The notes below the pieces were generated by a model. That model was not told where the DNA came from. It saw only the letters and a program-made list of their open reading frames with translations, and searched no databases. 64,000 nucleotides of DNA from Pseudofabraea citricarpa (Eukaryota > Ascomycota > Leotiomycetes > Helotiales > Dermateaceae): positions 620,001 to 684,000 of the forward strand of contig JAPWGK010000003.1 in assembly GCA_029641185.1 (NCBI GenBank), read 5' to 3'. The translations under genes were made by a program, and so were the position numbers. Below, one piece after another: positions 1 to 12,715 of the stretch. Every line of letters starts with the position of its first letter. The first letter of the stretch is position 1.

Positions 1-2346
1 CCCTGTTGCCCCGAAGATAGCAAAAGACTTTGTCATGTTGACTTATAATATAAGTTATCGATTGAGGAGTCGGAATGTGTTTGGTGGCACAGAGAGCGAA
101 GAGTAAGGGCAGCAGTGAAAAGTAGGCCGAGACGTTAAATATGTGATGCATCTTCGGCCGTGCATATTTCTAGCCAGCCGTGAATCACAGGCGATAGTAT
201 TTTGCATTTCAGAAGGTGGGGAACATGCTGCTTATCCAGTTTTCGCAATGTTATCAGAGGAAGTGTTGATTGGCTTGGCAGCTGACATATCCACGTCCAG
301 CTTACCAATTGCCAAAGATATTTTGAAAGATTGCCCACTTAAGATGACCACTTTTACCTTGGTGGGATTCTTCAGACATTGCTATGTCAGAACTCGAACG
401 GCATACCGTGTGGGCATTTGAAAAGCCTTCTGGCAGTGTCTTTTGCTGCTAGTCATATGACTTCCGGGTTAATGTCGGGGATTGCTATAACGAAGAGTTC
501 ATCTGGATTAACCATGGTGTTTGAGAACAGTAACTAACCTCACAATCTCAACAGAATATGAGTTTGATCGATTGTGGGTTTTGTAAATGAGGAAAATACT
601 GTAAAACCCAAGCAGTCAATACTTGAGCGCGTTATGATGTGGGGATTCATATCATCTATGTTTATTTCTTTGTGCTCCCTTCGTGACTTATTTCATCAAG
701 TCACTGTAAACTTGATATTATGGCATTAAGATCAAGGGCCAACCCCTTTCCGCGCACGTCAACAGAGACAACCTGTCGTTCTTCGCCTTTGATTTCATAC
801 GCAACTTAATTGTAAAGTGTGATGAACTGCTTCCGAAGATATGCATGTTATGCGAGTTGAAATTTTCCTCCAACTAACGAGCAACGATCCTGTTCTATTT
901 TTGGAATAGCAGCATATGCGTGAGCTCGTGTAAGATCAGCTTTACCCTGATCATTAAGCGACGCGCTCCGTGGTAGAGTAATACTCATTTAAGCGAGCAC
1001 GCATCATCCTCCGGCCCAAGTTTCTCGACACACTAGCGGTAACAAGTTTCCAAATTTTTTAAGAAGTATAACGAGAGCTGTCATAACTATACGGATTTGG
1101 AATCAAGGCAAATTTACTCCTAAGAACCATAACTGTTATTTCCCTCCAAACCAAAATTGGAAAATCACATGTGGTGTTACCCAGCGCTCTAATCTGCTGA
1201 TCTGATATGAATTATATCTCCTTCCTAAGAGAAAGATCTACTGAACAGTCAACTTCAACGTCAAATTCGCATTCTCTCGGCATTTTCCCTCGCCTAGAAA
1301 CATCCATGTTCGTCGTCGCTCGGGCTTCGATTCGCCTAAATGTTTAACCATATTTCTCCACGGCCACATTCTTCTCACGGCCAGGGCCACTTTTCATTCA
1401 TTCCACGACGAAAAGAAAGGGCTCTCTCATCCACTCTTCGCCCACTGCCAGCCAAGACAAGATTCCAAGCATACCAAAATGACAAATGCGATGTTTGCAA
1501 ACAGCAAAAAGTATTTGGCACCATAAGCTTTTTCATCGCTCCATTTTTGAAGGACGAAGAAGGAAACCCCGCAAAAGCGAGAAATGCGAAGATGCTCGCT
1601 TCATTTTATGGGCTTACGCGTATGCCATTAAACCCATGACAGCACATTCTATCCACAGCAAGCTGGGCAATATTTTCGCGAGTCCGCCAAGAGAGAGCGA
1701 GTCCAAAGACTCACCCCCCTAGAAGAACACAAAGCGACGAAAGCAAGGGAAAGGCAAAGATTGAGGTTCGACGCTTGCTGTACCAGGCGACGTCGAGATA
1801 TGGTAAAGTTTGCAATGTAGGCGAAACGTCGAGAGGGCAGCACGGGCTGATATCGGGCACGAGTGTTCTCAGGAACGAGCAAGGGCGAGGAGTCCGGATA
1901 CGGGTCGATCAGCAGGCGGCTTTGCTGCTTCGGGACGTTTGCGCCGTTGAAGCTCCCCGGCTGCCGTCTTCATTTCCCTTGAAACAACGTCAATCTGGTG
2001 AGCGGTGGCACGTCGAGTATTCTTTTTGAGCCTCGTAGCGCTTGCGGTTTCGTTGCTCTTTTCTGTCTGCTTCCCTATCGTCGTCGCCTACCGACAGAAA
2101 TCGAACGGTTCGTGTCGCTTTTGGACTCAAGCCAGTCGTTCTTTTTCTACTTACTGACATCATTGGTATATATATATGATGTTTGGGTGAGAAACTTCAT
2201 TATATAACCCTACAGTCTTTACCACCAGCACGGATTTTATTCTTTTTCTATCACTCATTATTTACATCGTCATCTTCTATATCTTATCTGATCATTCATT
2301 CATTCGTTCGTTTCTCTGGCTTTCACGCCGTCAAAAATCACTCGTT
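1..2346. other. Left-end gene-free stretch and promoter of the first gene
   Basis: No open frame here has a recognisable domain or coding character; small frames at 143-421 and 1340-1882 look random. The last 150 bases look like a promoter and 5' leader for the gene starting at 2347: a TATA-like TATATAA at about 2202 and a pyrimidine-rich run up to the ATG. This is read from the sequence only. Confidence 0.5.
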
Positions 2347-3998
2347 ATGCATCTCTCAGCCTTCTTGCTTTCTCTGCCTCTCGTTTCCGCCTTCACGCAT
2401 CCAGGTCTCTTGGTCAACGATGCAGACATCGCACGCATCAAGACCAAGCTTGCAGCGGGCAAAGAGCCATGGACGAGTTCGTACAGCAAACTGAAGGGGC
2501 TGAAGTTCTCGCAGACCACGTGGGAAAGTGAAGCAGTGCCGATAGTGTGGCGAGACAACGAGGGCAGCAACACAGCCAACGCGGAGCTGCTATGGCACGA
2601 CGCAGCAGCAGCGTTCAACCTGGGGCTGCGGTGGAAGATCGAGGGGGACGCACAGTACGCAGCAGCTGCAGCGGAGATCCTGACGTCGTGGGGCAACACG
2701 CTGACGGCACTGGGCGACGGAGCGCACGACGACGACTACCTGACGGCGGGCTTCCAGGGCTACGAGATGGCCAACGCGGGCGAGCTGATCCGCGACTACG
2801 TGCCCTTTGCGAACGGCGGCGGGCTGGCGAACTTCACGCGCATGCTCGAGACGGTCTTCCTGGCCAAGAACGTCTTCTTCCTCAACCACCAGGCGCCCTC
2901 GGAGCATAACCATCTGCACTTCTTCGCCAACTGGGAGCTGGGCCAGGTCGCGTCGGTGCTGGCTATTGGCGTCCTGACCGATAACCAGACCACGTATGAC
3001 TTCGGCATCAACTACTTCAAGACCGGCTCTGGAAACGGTGCTCTCTTGAATGCCATCAATCCCATCGTCCAAGAGCCTGGAACGGGCAACCCGCTCGGTC
3101 AGGGTCAGGAGTCTGGCCGTGATCAGGGCCACTCAGCTCTCGACCAGCAGATTCTGGCTTCGATTGCTCAGCAGGCGTGGAACCAGGGCGATGACCTCTA
3201 CGGGCTGGAGGAGAACCGGATTCTACTTGGGTAATTCTTTTTTTGCTTTTGGCGACTGATTTCCTTCTGTTCGTATACATATATCAATGCCTGCCATATA
3301 CTGACCCCATCTCTCACAGAGCCGAGTACTTCGCGCGCTACAACCTGGGCAACGACGTGCCCTTCGTGAACTACACCAACAACATCGTCTCCTTCAACCA
3401 GATCAGCAGCGCGTCGCGCGGGGCCATCCGGCCCAACTGGGAGCTGCTGTACAGCCACTACGCGCAGATCAAGGGCGTCGACGCGCCCTGGACGGCCGAG
3501 TACCTCAACAACACGCTGGAGTACTTTGGCGGCTTCGAAGGCGGCGCCGGTTCGTGGGGCGAAGGCTCCGGTCACTATGATGGTCTCGGATGGGGCAGCC
3601 TTCTGTACCGCCTAGACGAAGAGGACGTCGTTGCTACAGCAGGTCCGTCTAGTACGAGCTCTAGTTCTGCTGTTTTGTCTGCTGCTACCACTTCTGCTAT
3701 TGCTACTGCTACTACTCAGACCGAGTCCCTAACGCCTGTTCCTGCTTCTAGCTTAGTTGCCAATACCAGTGCTAGCACCGCTGCCATCACGATCACGACG
3801 ACGTCGTCATCTGCATCGGTTCAGAGCTCGTTTGCTTTTAACAGTACCAGCATCACCACTACAGCTTCCGCAGCACCTAGCTCATTGAACTCGACTTCGA
3901 TCTCTATCCCTACCACTACCTCCGACACGTCAACTGCCCTTCCAAGCTCAACTTCCTCCCCGGACGACGAAGAATGCGAAGCTGATGAACTCCTCTAG
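2347..3998 (+). CDS. Secreted alginate lyase-like protein (PF05426-type fold)
   Basis: Two exons (intron 3231-3319, GTAATT...CACAG) join in phase to give 520 residues. Residues 1-16 form a signal peptide (MHLSAFLLSLPLVSAFTHP). The next 400 residues or so resemble the alpha/alpha-barrel alginate lyase family: an N-terminal HPGLLVNDADIARIK segment, a central HNHLHFFANWELGQ segment and the ESGRDQGHS motif followed by LDQQILASIAQQAWNQGDDLYG. After about residue 415 comes a Ser/Thr-rich, probably O-glycosylated tail ending in an acidic DDEECEADELL. By family, it would cleave a uronate-containing polysaccharide by beta-elimination outside the cell. The substrate is unknown; fungal members need not act on alginate itself. 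Codon use in the catalytic part is GC-rich while the tail is less so. The start is the first ATG and leads straight into the signal peptide. Confidence 0.82.
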
Positions 3999-4527
3999 AC
4001 CCAGAAGACGCAGCTTAGCGATAAGCAAGCAAGCGAGCCAGGGGGGCAGGGGGGCAGAATGCCAAGTCCAATTCCAGCTCTAACTCTGCCTCCAAGTCGC
4101 GAGTGAAGCAGGTATTAAGGGCAGGAAGAGTCGGATCGTAGGGAGTGAATTCACACCCCATTGCCGCATGATTTTTATCTTCCCTGTTTTCCTGGAGAGG
4201 CGAGAGGGAGTGGTAGAGGCGGAGACGGTGATTCTACTTTCTTTCTTTCTTCCATTCATGCTACGCTACATCTTTAAAAAAAGACAAGATCCGACGTTTG
4301 CTTTTTTCTCTGTACATACATACATATATCATCAAGAAGAGATGAATTTATTCGATTTTCGCTCGTGTGTGTGGAGAGAGTCGCGCGTGTTGGTTGTGCA
4401 TGGCGGGTCAGGTCAGGTCGCTTGCACGGTAGGTACGGTAGGTAGGTGACTTTCAAAGTCCCACTGTATAGTAGCGTGGTAGGTGCCGAGATACGAGATA
4501 GCCGAGTAGGTACTTAAAGCAAGCGCG

Positions 4528-4594
<67 letters not shown>

Positions 4595-4820
4595 CAGACA
4601 GACGGAGAGACTTCCCAGACCCTGATTGAAACGTATAGGCAGATAAATTCCAGACAGCCGGTTCGTAAGTCTAGCTGTAGCTGTTCAAGAGCCATGCCTT
4701 CACAAAAGCCCAGCCCCCAAAACAACAGGAGAGAACAGCCAGCCAGCGAGTTGGAAACAGCTCCGAAGCAACTCATAATATCAGAGGCCTAGCTACCTAC
4801 CTACCTACCTTTGTGCTCAC
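3999..4820. other. Intergenic region between convergent genes
   Basis: This is shared 3' sequence of the lyase (plus) and the F-box gene (minus). It holds a GAAA tetranucleotide array (listed separately) and GGTA/CTACC-rich short repeats at about 4430-4445 and 4791-4811. I see no gene. Confidence 0.6.
4527..4592. repeat. (GAAA)n microsatellite
   Basis: About 16 uninterrupted GAAA units followed by a few GACA units. The open frame that crosses it on the minus strand is Phe/Leu/Ser low complexity produced by the repeat and is not a gene. Confidence 0.95.
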
Positions 4821-6699
4821 TCAATCACACAAATCCACAACAACATCCCAATCCCTCTCTTTCTCTCCCTCACTATCTCTCTTCCCCCTTCCCCTCCCCA
4901 TCCCCATCCCCGTCACCCTCCCCCACGCACCACCACCACCACGCACACAGGCAGGCACTGGATTCTTCCATCGGCGGACGAAAGACCCCGAGACGCCATC
5001 GACAGGGTCGCAGGGGCGGATAGAGCAGAATCTCGACCGGCGGCCGAGGGTGTGCATGGCGTCGTCGTGGAGCTGGAAGGCCATCTCGGCGGCTTCCTTG
5101 GAGCAGGTGACGTGGTTCAGGTGGCGGAGGTTGGGCATGTTGATGAGGTTCTCTCTGAAGCGGTTCTGTAGGGAGGGGGGTGTGGATGCGTTAGGTAGTG
5201 TAGTGTAGGTATGGATTCTTGATTTTGATTTTGGGAAGAGGGGTTTGGGATGGGGAGGGCAGGGGATGCATGATAGCGGGAAAGAGAAAAGGGAAAAGAG
5301 AAAAGAAAAGAAAAGAAGAAGAAAACTAACCCACGTCCCCCATAGGACGAACCCCGTACTCCCCGTATCGTAGCCCGGCTCCGGGATGGCGAACCGATGA
5401 GCGAGCGTCTCGACCTGCTCCAGGAACCAGGCAGACTCAGACTCGGACGAAGACGAAGACGAGAAGAGCGATCGGAATCCCCACTCGCGGACCTCGAGGG
5501 CCGTGAGGCGCGGAGCTTGCGAGCGGAGGCTGTTCAGAAGGGACAGGACACAGGGGCTCAGCACGTCGACGCAGATGCTCTCCAGGCTGGTGCAGTTCTG
5601 GAAGTAGGTCGGGTCCATGGCGAGATACTCGTCGTCGGGATCGATGGACGACACGTTGGGCCCGCTGTAGGCATTATCGAGGTTCAGCACCCGCAGCTTG
5701 CTCAGATCTGTCAGTGTTGATAGGCTGCTGTAGGTGAGGCCGAGTCGCTCGTCGCTGGGGAGCGTGCCGAGACCGAGGGTGAGCTCGTCTAATTCCAAGA
5801 GCGGAGGAAGAGGAGGAGTCGATGTCGTCTTGTCGCTTTCTCGGAGAGTCTGTAGTTCTGCCAGCAGGATGGGGAAGAACTCGGTGAGGGTTTGCTGCTC
5901 GAAATGCGGCCAGTAGTACGCGCCCTAGAGAAGGTGTAAGAAGATAAATATATAAGATAAAAAGAGATTCCATTTGCAGAGAGTATGGTCATATCATATC
6001 ATAGGGATGGACATACGTGCACAGAGAGACCGAGAGCTCGAAGATTAGGCGAGCGGATAATAGCCGCAGCCAGTTCCTTGGTCGTGTCTAGACACCACAA
6101 ACCACCTCGCACTCCCAGCCGGCGCAGATCGCAGGTGCCGCGCAGGTAGGTGTTATACTGAAAGTCAGGATCGAGATCAAAAGAGAAGGGGTGCGAAAAT
6201 TGGGCGATGTCGGGTGGTGGGAAGTGCAGCGAGAGCTCCTTCAGGGCTCGCCTATCGACCGTGTTCCACAGGCCATTGTAATCCTCCTGGGACAAGTAGA
6301 AGATTTTCAGACTGGTAGGTATTTCCGCATCAGATTTTATTTTGTTTACGACCATGATTGGATGGCTGGAGCGGATCTCGCGGGTTTTACCTACCTAGCA
6401 GAGAACGACTCGAGATTGGCCAGCGTCGTCGGCTCGGGCCACAGCGTTGCGAAATCCCAGTCCCCGAGAGGGTTGATTTCGAGAGAGCGCAGCAGGTGCG
6501 GCTCTCGCGGCGAGCCCGAGAGGGTTGTGAACTTGCCCTCGCTCCCGACGGCTTGGTTGACGACGAGCGAGCGGTAGAGGAGTGGTTTGAATATGGCATT
6601 GCACTCGCGCGACACCAGGCAGCAGGATGCGAGGGTTGGGCGCGGGAGCGGGTGCTGAGCGATGAGGAGGATTATATCAGCGGGGAGTGTGAATCCCAT
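4821..6699 (-). CDS. F-box protein, probable substrate adaptor
   Basis: Four exons (introns 6312-6394, 5925-6016 and 5166-5330) join in phase to 512 residues. The N-terminus is F-box-like: LPADIILLIAQHPLPRPTLASCCLVSRECNAI followed by FKPLLYRSLVV, residues about 4-48. The remainder has leucine-rich stretches typical of fungal F-box/LRR-like proteins, including LRALGLSVHV and LRVLNLDNAYSG, with a Ser-rich linker near residue 350. F-box proteins of this kind recruit targets to an SCF ubiquitin ligase through Skp1; the target is unknown. The last exon runs into Gly/Arg-rich low-complexity residues encoded by a CT-rich tract, so the true C-terminus may differ, for instance by another intron. The start is the first ATG and gives the F-box directly. 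Confidence 0.72.
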
Positions 6700-8009
6700 A
6701 ATTTACGTAGGTACAGGAAGGAAGCAAAGATCTGCTCCGCGAAGGAGGTCTCTCCCTGAGTTTTATCACTTGCTGGAATGGTAATGTGTCTTGAGGCTTG
6801 AATGCTGGCGATGTACAGTATGTGTCTTGCGGCAGGATTGTCATCGAGGTCCCGAATATTGTAGCGACGCGACCTACGGATCATGGTTATGGGACCCTGC
6901 TCCACTCGCTTATGCGCTCCTCTTCCTCTTCTACGGCATCCTCTCGCTAGATCTTATGTGCTGTGCAGCCTGTGCTGTGCTGTGCCGTGCTGTGCTGTGC
7001 TACTGTATGCTGTTTCCCCTGATGGTACCGGTACCTGGCGCCTGGGTACCAAACACGTCAACCATTATGCCTTATTATAGCAGGGGGGGGCCGAGTACAG
7101 TAGGCAGGTACCATAGCCATAGCGATATCCATAGTATTCCTCATAACAGATAGCTGTATCATAACAGCATAAGACTATTAATAAAAGCTAGTGTTGATAT
7201 GAAGTTTGAAACATCCATAGCGAGAGATAACAAATGTCAACTCATTGGCTCCGGTACTTGTCGTGTAACGCAAGAGGTGTTATCAGATCTTGCCTTGGGT
7301 GCGTGGTTGGGGCCGAGATCACGTGCGCTGGCACATTGACGCACTGACGCACAGGCAGCCAGCACGCAGCACGCAGGCATGACGCTGCGTTGGGAGATCC
7401 CCCCCCCAACCCGAGAAGACCCGACGTCTCGCCTCTTCGCCACAATGGACTCACTTAGTGCTTCACTTGGGAACCTGGAGTTGAGGGACATGTAGTCTTG
7501 TTATGAGCTCCATAGAAGACGGCGTAGGCATCTACATCTAGGCAGCCAGGCAACAGGGAAAGCATTCGTACAGTCATTCATGATTCATACGTGGACACGA
7601 GATACTTGCGCTGTTTGGACTAGAGACATGTTACTCGATGGGTATTTATTTTGATTTTTGTTCTTCTCAGTTGCATTTTCTACAACTTATCTGTCCTGAC
7701 CGACCTTCTGATATCGTGTTGTGTCCACAAGTATTTGACGGACTGTGTACCTATCATGTCCAAGGCGAAAAGGCAAACACGTCGACGTGTCCTGCCCTGC
7801 CTCGACATACCCATATGCTCAATATAACGCCAGCCATCCGTGTCTGATAATGCCGCGAGGCTAGACCCTTTCCCATATCATCCGAAATCCTTTTGTGCCC
7901 TGTTGACCTGACCATATCCTCAAACCGTCCCAAATCCATCCATAAATCCGTAAAAGGCGTAAACCGAATGAGAATAAACCAAAAAAAAAATACAAAGCGC
8001 TGGAAACTC
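6700..8009. other. Intergenic, promoter side of the F-box gene
   Basis: No gene is seen. There is a TGTGC-type imperfect repeat at about 6957-7005, whose frames are low complexity. Short frames here have no recognisable domain. Confidence 0.55.
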
Positions 8010-8729
8010 TCATCTCGTACTGCGGCTGCGTGGTCTCTTCCGCATTCTGGGTTGCTGCCATACCTTCCCTCGACTGCCTGAATCTGCACTGCTCCGCCAC
8101 TGTACGCATCCATACTTGCGGACCCCGCTGGGTGCACTAGCTCGCCGTAATGTGAACCCATCGTCGGACGAATTATCTCCATCCACAAACCCCTCATCTT
8201 CCATCACTTCCTCCTCCTCTTCATGTGTATAAGACTGGTCGACTTCTATGAACAGGTCGCTATCTCGAGAAGATGGTCGTGAGATACAGGTTCGAGGGAT
8301 ACATTGCGAGTTGGAGGCGATCATCTGCTCCACCAAATTGTTGATGTCTCGTACATGTCGAGTACAGCTCTGCAGTTGGACGTTTAGCTGTCTCTGCAGA
8401 CGTCGGCAGCCTAGAGTTTGTTTCGAGGGGAGCCTTGGTGTGCTGGGTGCTGAAGACGTTGATAATTCTGGGTAAGACATATCGTCATCCACCTCAAAGG
8501 GTGGACGTGGACTCGGCAGCGAGTGGAAATATGTGTCTCTGTCGAGTGATCGAAGATGTTGCGAATCGAGCTTGCTGACCAGGTCGCTCATGCCGGGTGG
8601 GAGGTAGAGATGTGAAGGTTCGGGGGAGAAGGTTGGGGTGAGTGGTGACGAGGTGTCGGTCGGTGAAGGCTGCGAGTAGTCCTGGCATTCCGTCTGGGCT
8701 TGAGCGCCGAAGGTAAAGTGCTCGAACAT
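8010..8729 (-). CDS. Conserved-looking protein of unknown function, 239 aa
   Basis: A single-exon frame starts MFEHFTFGAQAQTECQDYSQ. It is not recognised. The N-terminal third is Ser/Pro/Thr-rich and likely disordered. A middle segment, about residues 105-140 (GCRRLQRQLNVQLQSCTRHV then RDINNLVEQMI), looks helical and may form a short coiled coil. It is followed by a Ser/Arg segment, an acidic run (HEEEEEVMEDEGF, about residues 175-187) and a very basic C-terminus (RMRKRPRSRSTR). The acidic/basic layout suggests a nuclear or regulatory protein, but this is inference. Coding support is the long uninterrupted frame with a structured middle segment. Confidence 0.6.
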   Translation of the reverse strand: MFEHFTFGAQAQTECQDYSQPSPTDTSSPLTPTFSPEPSHLYLPPGMSDLVSKLDSQHLRSLDRDTYFHSLPSPRPPFEVDDDMSYPELSTSSAPSTPRLPSKQTLGCRRLQRQLNVQLQSCTRHVRDINNLVEQMIASNSQCIPRTCISRPSSRDSDLFIEVDQSYTHEEEEEVMEDEGFVDGDNSSDDGFTLRRASAPSGVRKYGCVQWRSSADSGSRGKVWQQPRMRKRPRSRSTR

Positions 8730-11700
8730 GATGGAGATATTAATGATGTAGAGGAGAAGTGACGAGAAGACTCGAGTGCCTGGCGGCCTTCCTTATATTG
8801 GCAGAGGCAGTTACTTCACCATGACCATCTGTATTATAGACTGGACGAAACGTCGTGGCGTATTGGGGATGTCGCAGGACGGGCTATATTCTTGCAGATA
8901 CTGGTGGTGCAATCTGTGGTGGTGGTTTTGGATGTTTGATGGGTGGTGGTGTCTTTGGTGCACGGGTACATAGTTTGGGTGAAGTGTGGAGGCAGACGGA
9001 GGGTCTCGGGTCTCATATGTACCGTCCAGACTCCAGAGCAGCAGGCAAGCAAGCAAGCAGGCAAGCAAGCCAGCAGTCAGATCAGATCTGGGAAGCATAA
9101 GTACAGTGGAAGTCAAAGTCAGGCCCAAGGTTCAAGGTTTCCCAAGGAGCGTCCAAGTGTCGCCGAACCCTGTCGGTGGAGTCACGCCCATCTCAGCCTT
9201 GGGAGGCCAGTCCCTGCTGTGGTGGATACGCGACCCGGGGGCATTGATAAAAAGCGCATTCTGCCACCTCGTCCTCGTCGGTCTGGGTGTTTTTACGGGG
9301 CGCAGCGCTTCGACAGTGGACGTCACACTCCCTAATCACCTAGAGCTTGCGAGGTTTGCGAGATCCAAAATCTCCGAGATGGGGCCTGAAGCATCAAAAC
9401 GATTGATCCACGAGCACCGCGATCGACCCACGTTGGGGGCATTGTTTGGTAGATTGGTTTCTTGTGTGTATTATTCTGTCGTGAGAAATGTCTACGGCTA
9501 GGTGGGCGGTGTAGAGCAGAGGGTGCAGACAGCGGCGGAGGTGTGTCTCCCTATGGTGGCAGGAGAGGCAGGAGAGGCAGGAGAGGAGAGTGGTTCGAGC
9601 AAGGCGCTGCTATGCCGGTATGTGAATGCACGCCACCGCGTCCCACGATCTCCCAAGTGGCCCATGTGATTGGGTGTCGGGTCTCTGTGGTCTCCAAGTA
9701 GGTAAGCAACTGCTTTTTGCTGCTCATCGTGGGTGCAGGTGTGGGTTTTCCTGGAATCGGGCTACACGAAGCGTGTCTCTGGAATTCTGGTGATGAGGAC
9801 ATGGCGTGATGGTAGTGAGTAGTAGTGATACGCTACGCAAAAAGGAGACCGACGACGGGAACGGACAGAGTGAAAGCCAAAGTCAAATTCCCAGCTTCCC
9901 AGGCTTCCCAGGCTTCCCAGCTCGCGTCGCCCCAAGCTCCCAAGCTCCCAGAGTCCCAAGCAAGCTTATTCCCGTGCTCAGTACCAGTCCAGTCAAGTCC
10001 GTGCAGGGGGTGCCAGAGTGACAGTTGCTCTGTCTGCTGCTTTGCTCTGCTCTCCTCTGCTTTCAGCACCAGATGACGCCGTGACCAGTCCAGTGACCGG
10101 GAAACCTGGTCGGTCTGTCTGACTCGGCAACCCCTCCAGCACTCCACAGAATCCACACCCACTGACTCTGTTACTCTGGATAATATCACTCGCCTCCCCT
10201 CCCCTCCCCTCCCCTGCCCTCCCTTCTCCCTACGCGTATCGCCCGTCCAAAATGTAACAAGCCCAAGTGCTCATCTCATGTCCACCGTTTCTCCTGCTCC
10301 AGCAACTAGCTTCAGCCCTCAATTCCCGAACACGTCGCTGGCCAAATCATGACGCCCCATCGACCCCCCCCCCCCCCCAACAGGAATGCCCGAACTTGCG
10401 ATCGCCAGCTCACCCAGACCCGGGGGTTTGGAAGAGCGAATCACCAACCCCGTGACCCTGTGGCTCAGCGCCGTGTCAACCTCCAGCCGGGGGTCAGAGC
10501 TCACGTCCTTCTAGAAGCAGCACTAGAAGGATTATCATCCTACCACACAGCGGCAACAGGCAGATGAAGATCGCGCGGAACCCCCGATCATAGGAGGGAC
10601 ATGCAAATTGACGGTATTGCTAGACTTCCAATAACATGCTGAAGCTGTGACTCCTGAGATGGCAGGTGGCAGGTGGCAGGTCGCAGGTGGCAGATTCCAG
10701 ACGGCAGATGTTCTCCTTTACCCGCTGCGCCGGTGCTTGGAGCCGTGGCTCAGTGCTAAGCTCCACTGCTGGCAAGCGAGCATGGCGAGACCCCTTTTGG
10801 CATCTCCACCAATTTCCCAGCGATGGAAGTGTGATACCTGCCCGTGCTATCTATTCGTGGCTCTTCAACGTTCGAGATGGACCGGTCTTGGGGGCTATTT
10901 TGAAGGGTGCTTTGTCCGGCCCAATCGTAACATCTTCTTACCTCCGGCTGCCATCCGTCTGGGGAGCATGCTGCCGTCGCCTAGAGAGATGTTTTCTGCC
11001 CGGCCCCCTGAATGCATCCGATGAGCAAGTATTTCCCAAGCTAGACTATGAAAAAGGCTGAAGTTGGACCCCGAATTCCAGACCTTATTTGGTGGGACAA
11101 TAACCTTGATGGATAGAGTATCTCCCAGTCATTGTCCATCGTGCATCATCGTCGTCAATAATTCACAGAAGCGTGATCTCGAGATTGAACTACGGACCAG
11201 TCACGGACCAAGTCATTAGAGTCGATAATGCGGAACACGTCTCCCTTGTACTTCGATCCGCAACAAGCAGGAGATGAAGTGGTGAAGTAACATTGGGATC
11301 CAGAGGACACGAAAGTTTTACATTTGATAGGATGCTAGGATGGGCTGCTCATTACTAGCAAAGTCGATTAAACCCAAAGCCCAAGCAACACAAAGTTCAT
11401 ATTTACAATTTACACTTAAAATCTATAGATCAGAAGTTATGGGTGAATCTTCACGTTGAACTTGTACCTAATCAGTCCAGTCATGGAATAGTTGCTCGCT
11501 TTTCATAAAGTCTAAGTAGTCAAGTTAAGTTTTTTTTCTTCGTGTTCATCTTTTCTTCTAAGATTGAATTGTACAAGTAACGTTCATCACCAAATAGGTA
11601 TAACCGTCAAGTCCAACGCTTTATCGATATGCTCAAGAATGATAGATCAGAAGATAAGCCAAGGTGAACTCCTGATAAGCACGTGCCTGTCATCCGTTCA

Positions 11701-12364
11701 GAAGAGCAGCACATCACATGACCGTATCAAACTACCGAAGTTGAAGATCCACAATGAGCAAGGGCGAATATCCAATCAGAAGTCCTCACATCACCAATTT
11801 ACCCCTGATGAACGAGAGGCAACGTCGAGCCCAAAATTAGAATTCCTGCGTACCTGAAGAACATGGTTCCTCACCAAGCCACCAAGCTTTCTTTCAACAA
11901 CCGTCAACGTCAACATCAACGTCAACGTCGACAGCTTTCCAACCTCGCCGCAACCGCACCGCAGCGCACCCTCGTTTCACGACCACGACAATCGGCCAGC
12001 CACAAACGCGGAACGGCTCGAGAGAAGGCGCAAGAACAATAGGAAACAGAAGCAAGGAAGATCGGGTGACGATCCGGACCACCGACGACAAACAATCGTG
12101 CGACCTCTCCAAAACCCCTTCGGAATTGGAATCTGCCTTTTGCAGACGCAGAACGACCGACGTCTAAGTACAGCGCCCGAAGGAAGCATATCTATATCAT
12201 TGGAGCCGTAACATACATCGTCATCGTCATCGTTCCTCAAATCCCATACATAACGCCTTCCCGGTTCACGAATCCGTCAATCCGCCCGCTCACTCGCTCA
12301 CACACGCCACACTTCTTTCTTCATCCGATACACAAACCAGACGCGACCTCCCAAGCCAGGCAAA
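8730..12364. other. Long gene-free stretch
   Basis: About 3.6 kb with many short frames on both strands and no recognisable protein. It contains small tandem runs: GCAAGCAAGCAGG-type at 9043-9072, GGAGAGGCA at 9562-9585, GGCTTCCCA at 9893-9922, CCCCT at 10193-10215, a 16-base poly-C near 10362-10377, and GGCAGGT at 10660-10692. The final 450 bases are probably the promoter and leader of the gene at 12365, with CAACGT and CATCGT short repeats. Confidence 0.5.
10193..10226. repeat. CCCCT-type tandem tract
   Basis: Several consecutive CCCCT units followed by CCCTGCCCTCCC. CT-rich tracts of this kind are common in fungal promoters, but no gene starts nearby on either strand. Confidence 0.7.
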
Positions 12365-12715
12365 ATGCGCATCACCAACAACCTCATCAGCAGCGCCGTG
12401 CTGCTGCTGCTCTCCAACTCAGCACCAGCACAAGCGCAGATCGCGGCCGGTGGAGGAGGAGCCGCAACGGCGACGCTCGGAGCCACGCAGCAGACCAGCA
12501 TCACGACAGCCGCGACGCATGTTGTGGTAGGCGGCAGCACCTCCGTCCAGTATCTCGTCTACACTCAGACCTTTGCCTCGACGGCCTTGGGAACGTGGGC
12601 GTTTGGCGCCGCGACGTCGGCTGGTACCATTGGCCTCGGGAGCATCGAGGGCAGCGTTGGCGTCGTGAAGAGCAAACGCTCGCTGCCTACGCCGCCGGCT
12701 GATGTGGCTTCGTAG
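12365..12715 (+). CDS. Small secreted protein, 116 aa
   Basis: A single exon. Residues 1-24 form a clear signal peptide (MRITNNLISSAVLLLLSNSA, cleaved near APAQAQ). The mature part is Gly/Ala/Thr-rich with a regular VQYLVYTQTFASTALGTWAF segment and SAGTIGLGSIEGSVGVVKS. It ends in a dibasic site, KSKR, with the 11-residue tail SLPTPPADVAS. It has no cysteine. I believe this resembles a small family seen widely in Pezizomycotina, but I cannot name it or give a function. A kexin-type cleavage after KR would release the short tail; that is inference. It stands alone between two gene-poor regions. Confidence 0.65.
   Translation: MRITNNLISSAVLLLLSNSAPAQAQIAAGGGGAATATLGATQQTSITTAATHVVVGGSTSVQYLVYTQTFASTALGTWAFGAATSAGTIGLGSIEGSVGVVKSKRSLPTPPADVAS

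Noticed and set aside
143..421. 92-aa plus-strand frame at the left end
   Set aside because: No recognisable motif or start context, and an equally long frame exists on the other strand.
4453..4776. 107-aa minus-strand frame
   Set aside because: It is made of the GAAA microsatellite read as Phe/Leu/Ser repeats; no independent coding signal.
8986..9501. 171-aa plus-strand frame
   Set aside because: It starts in a GCAAGCAAGC repeat (QASKQASK) and has no domain-like pattern.
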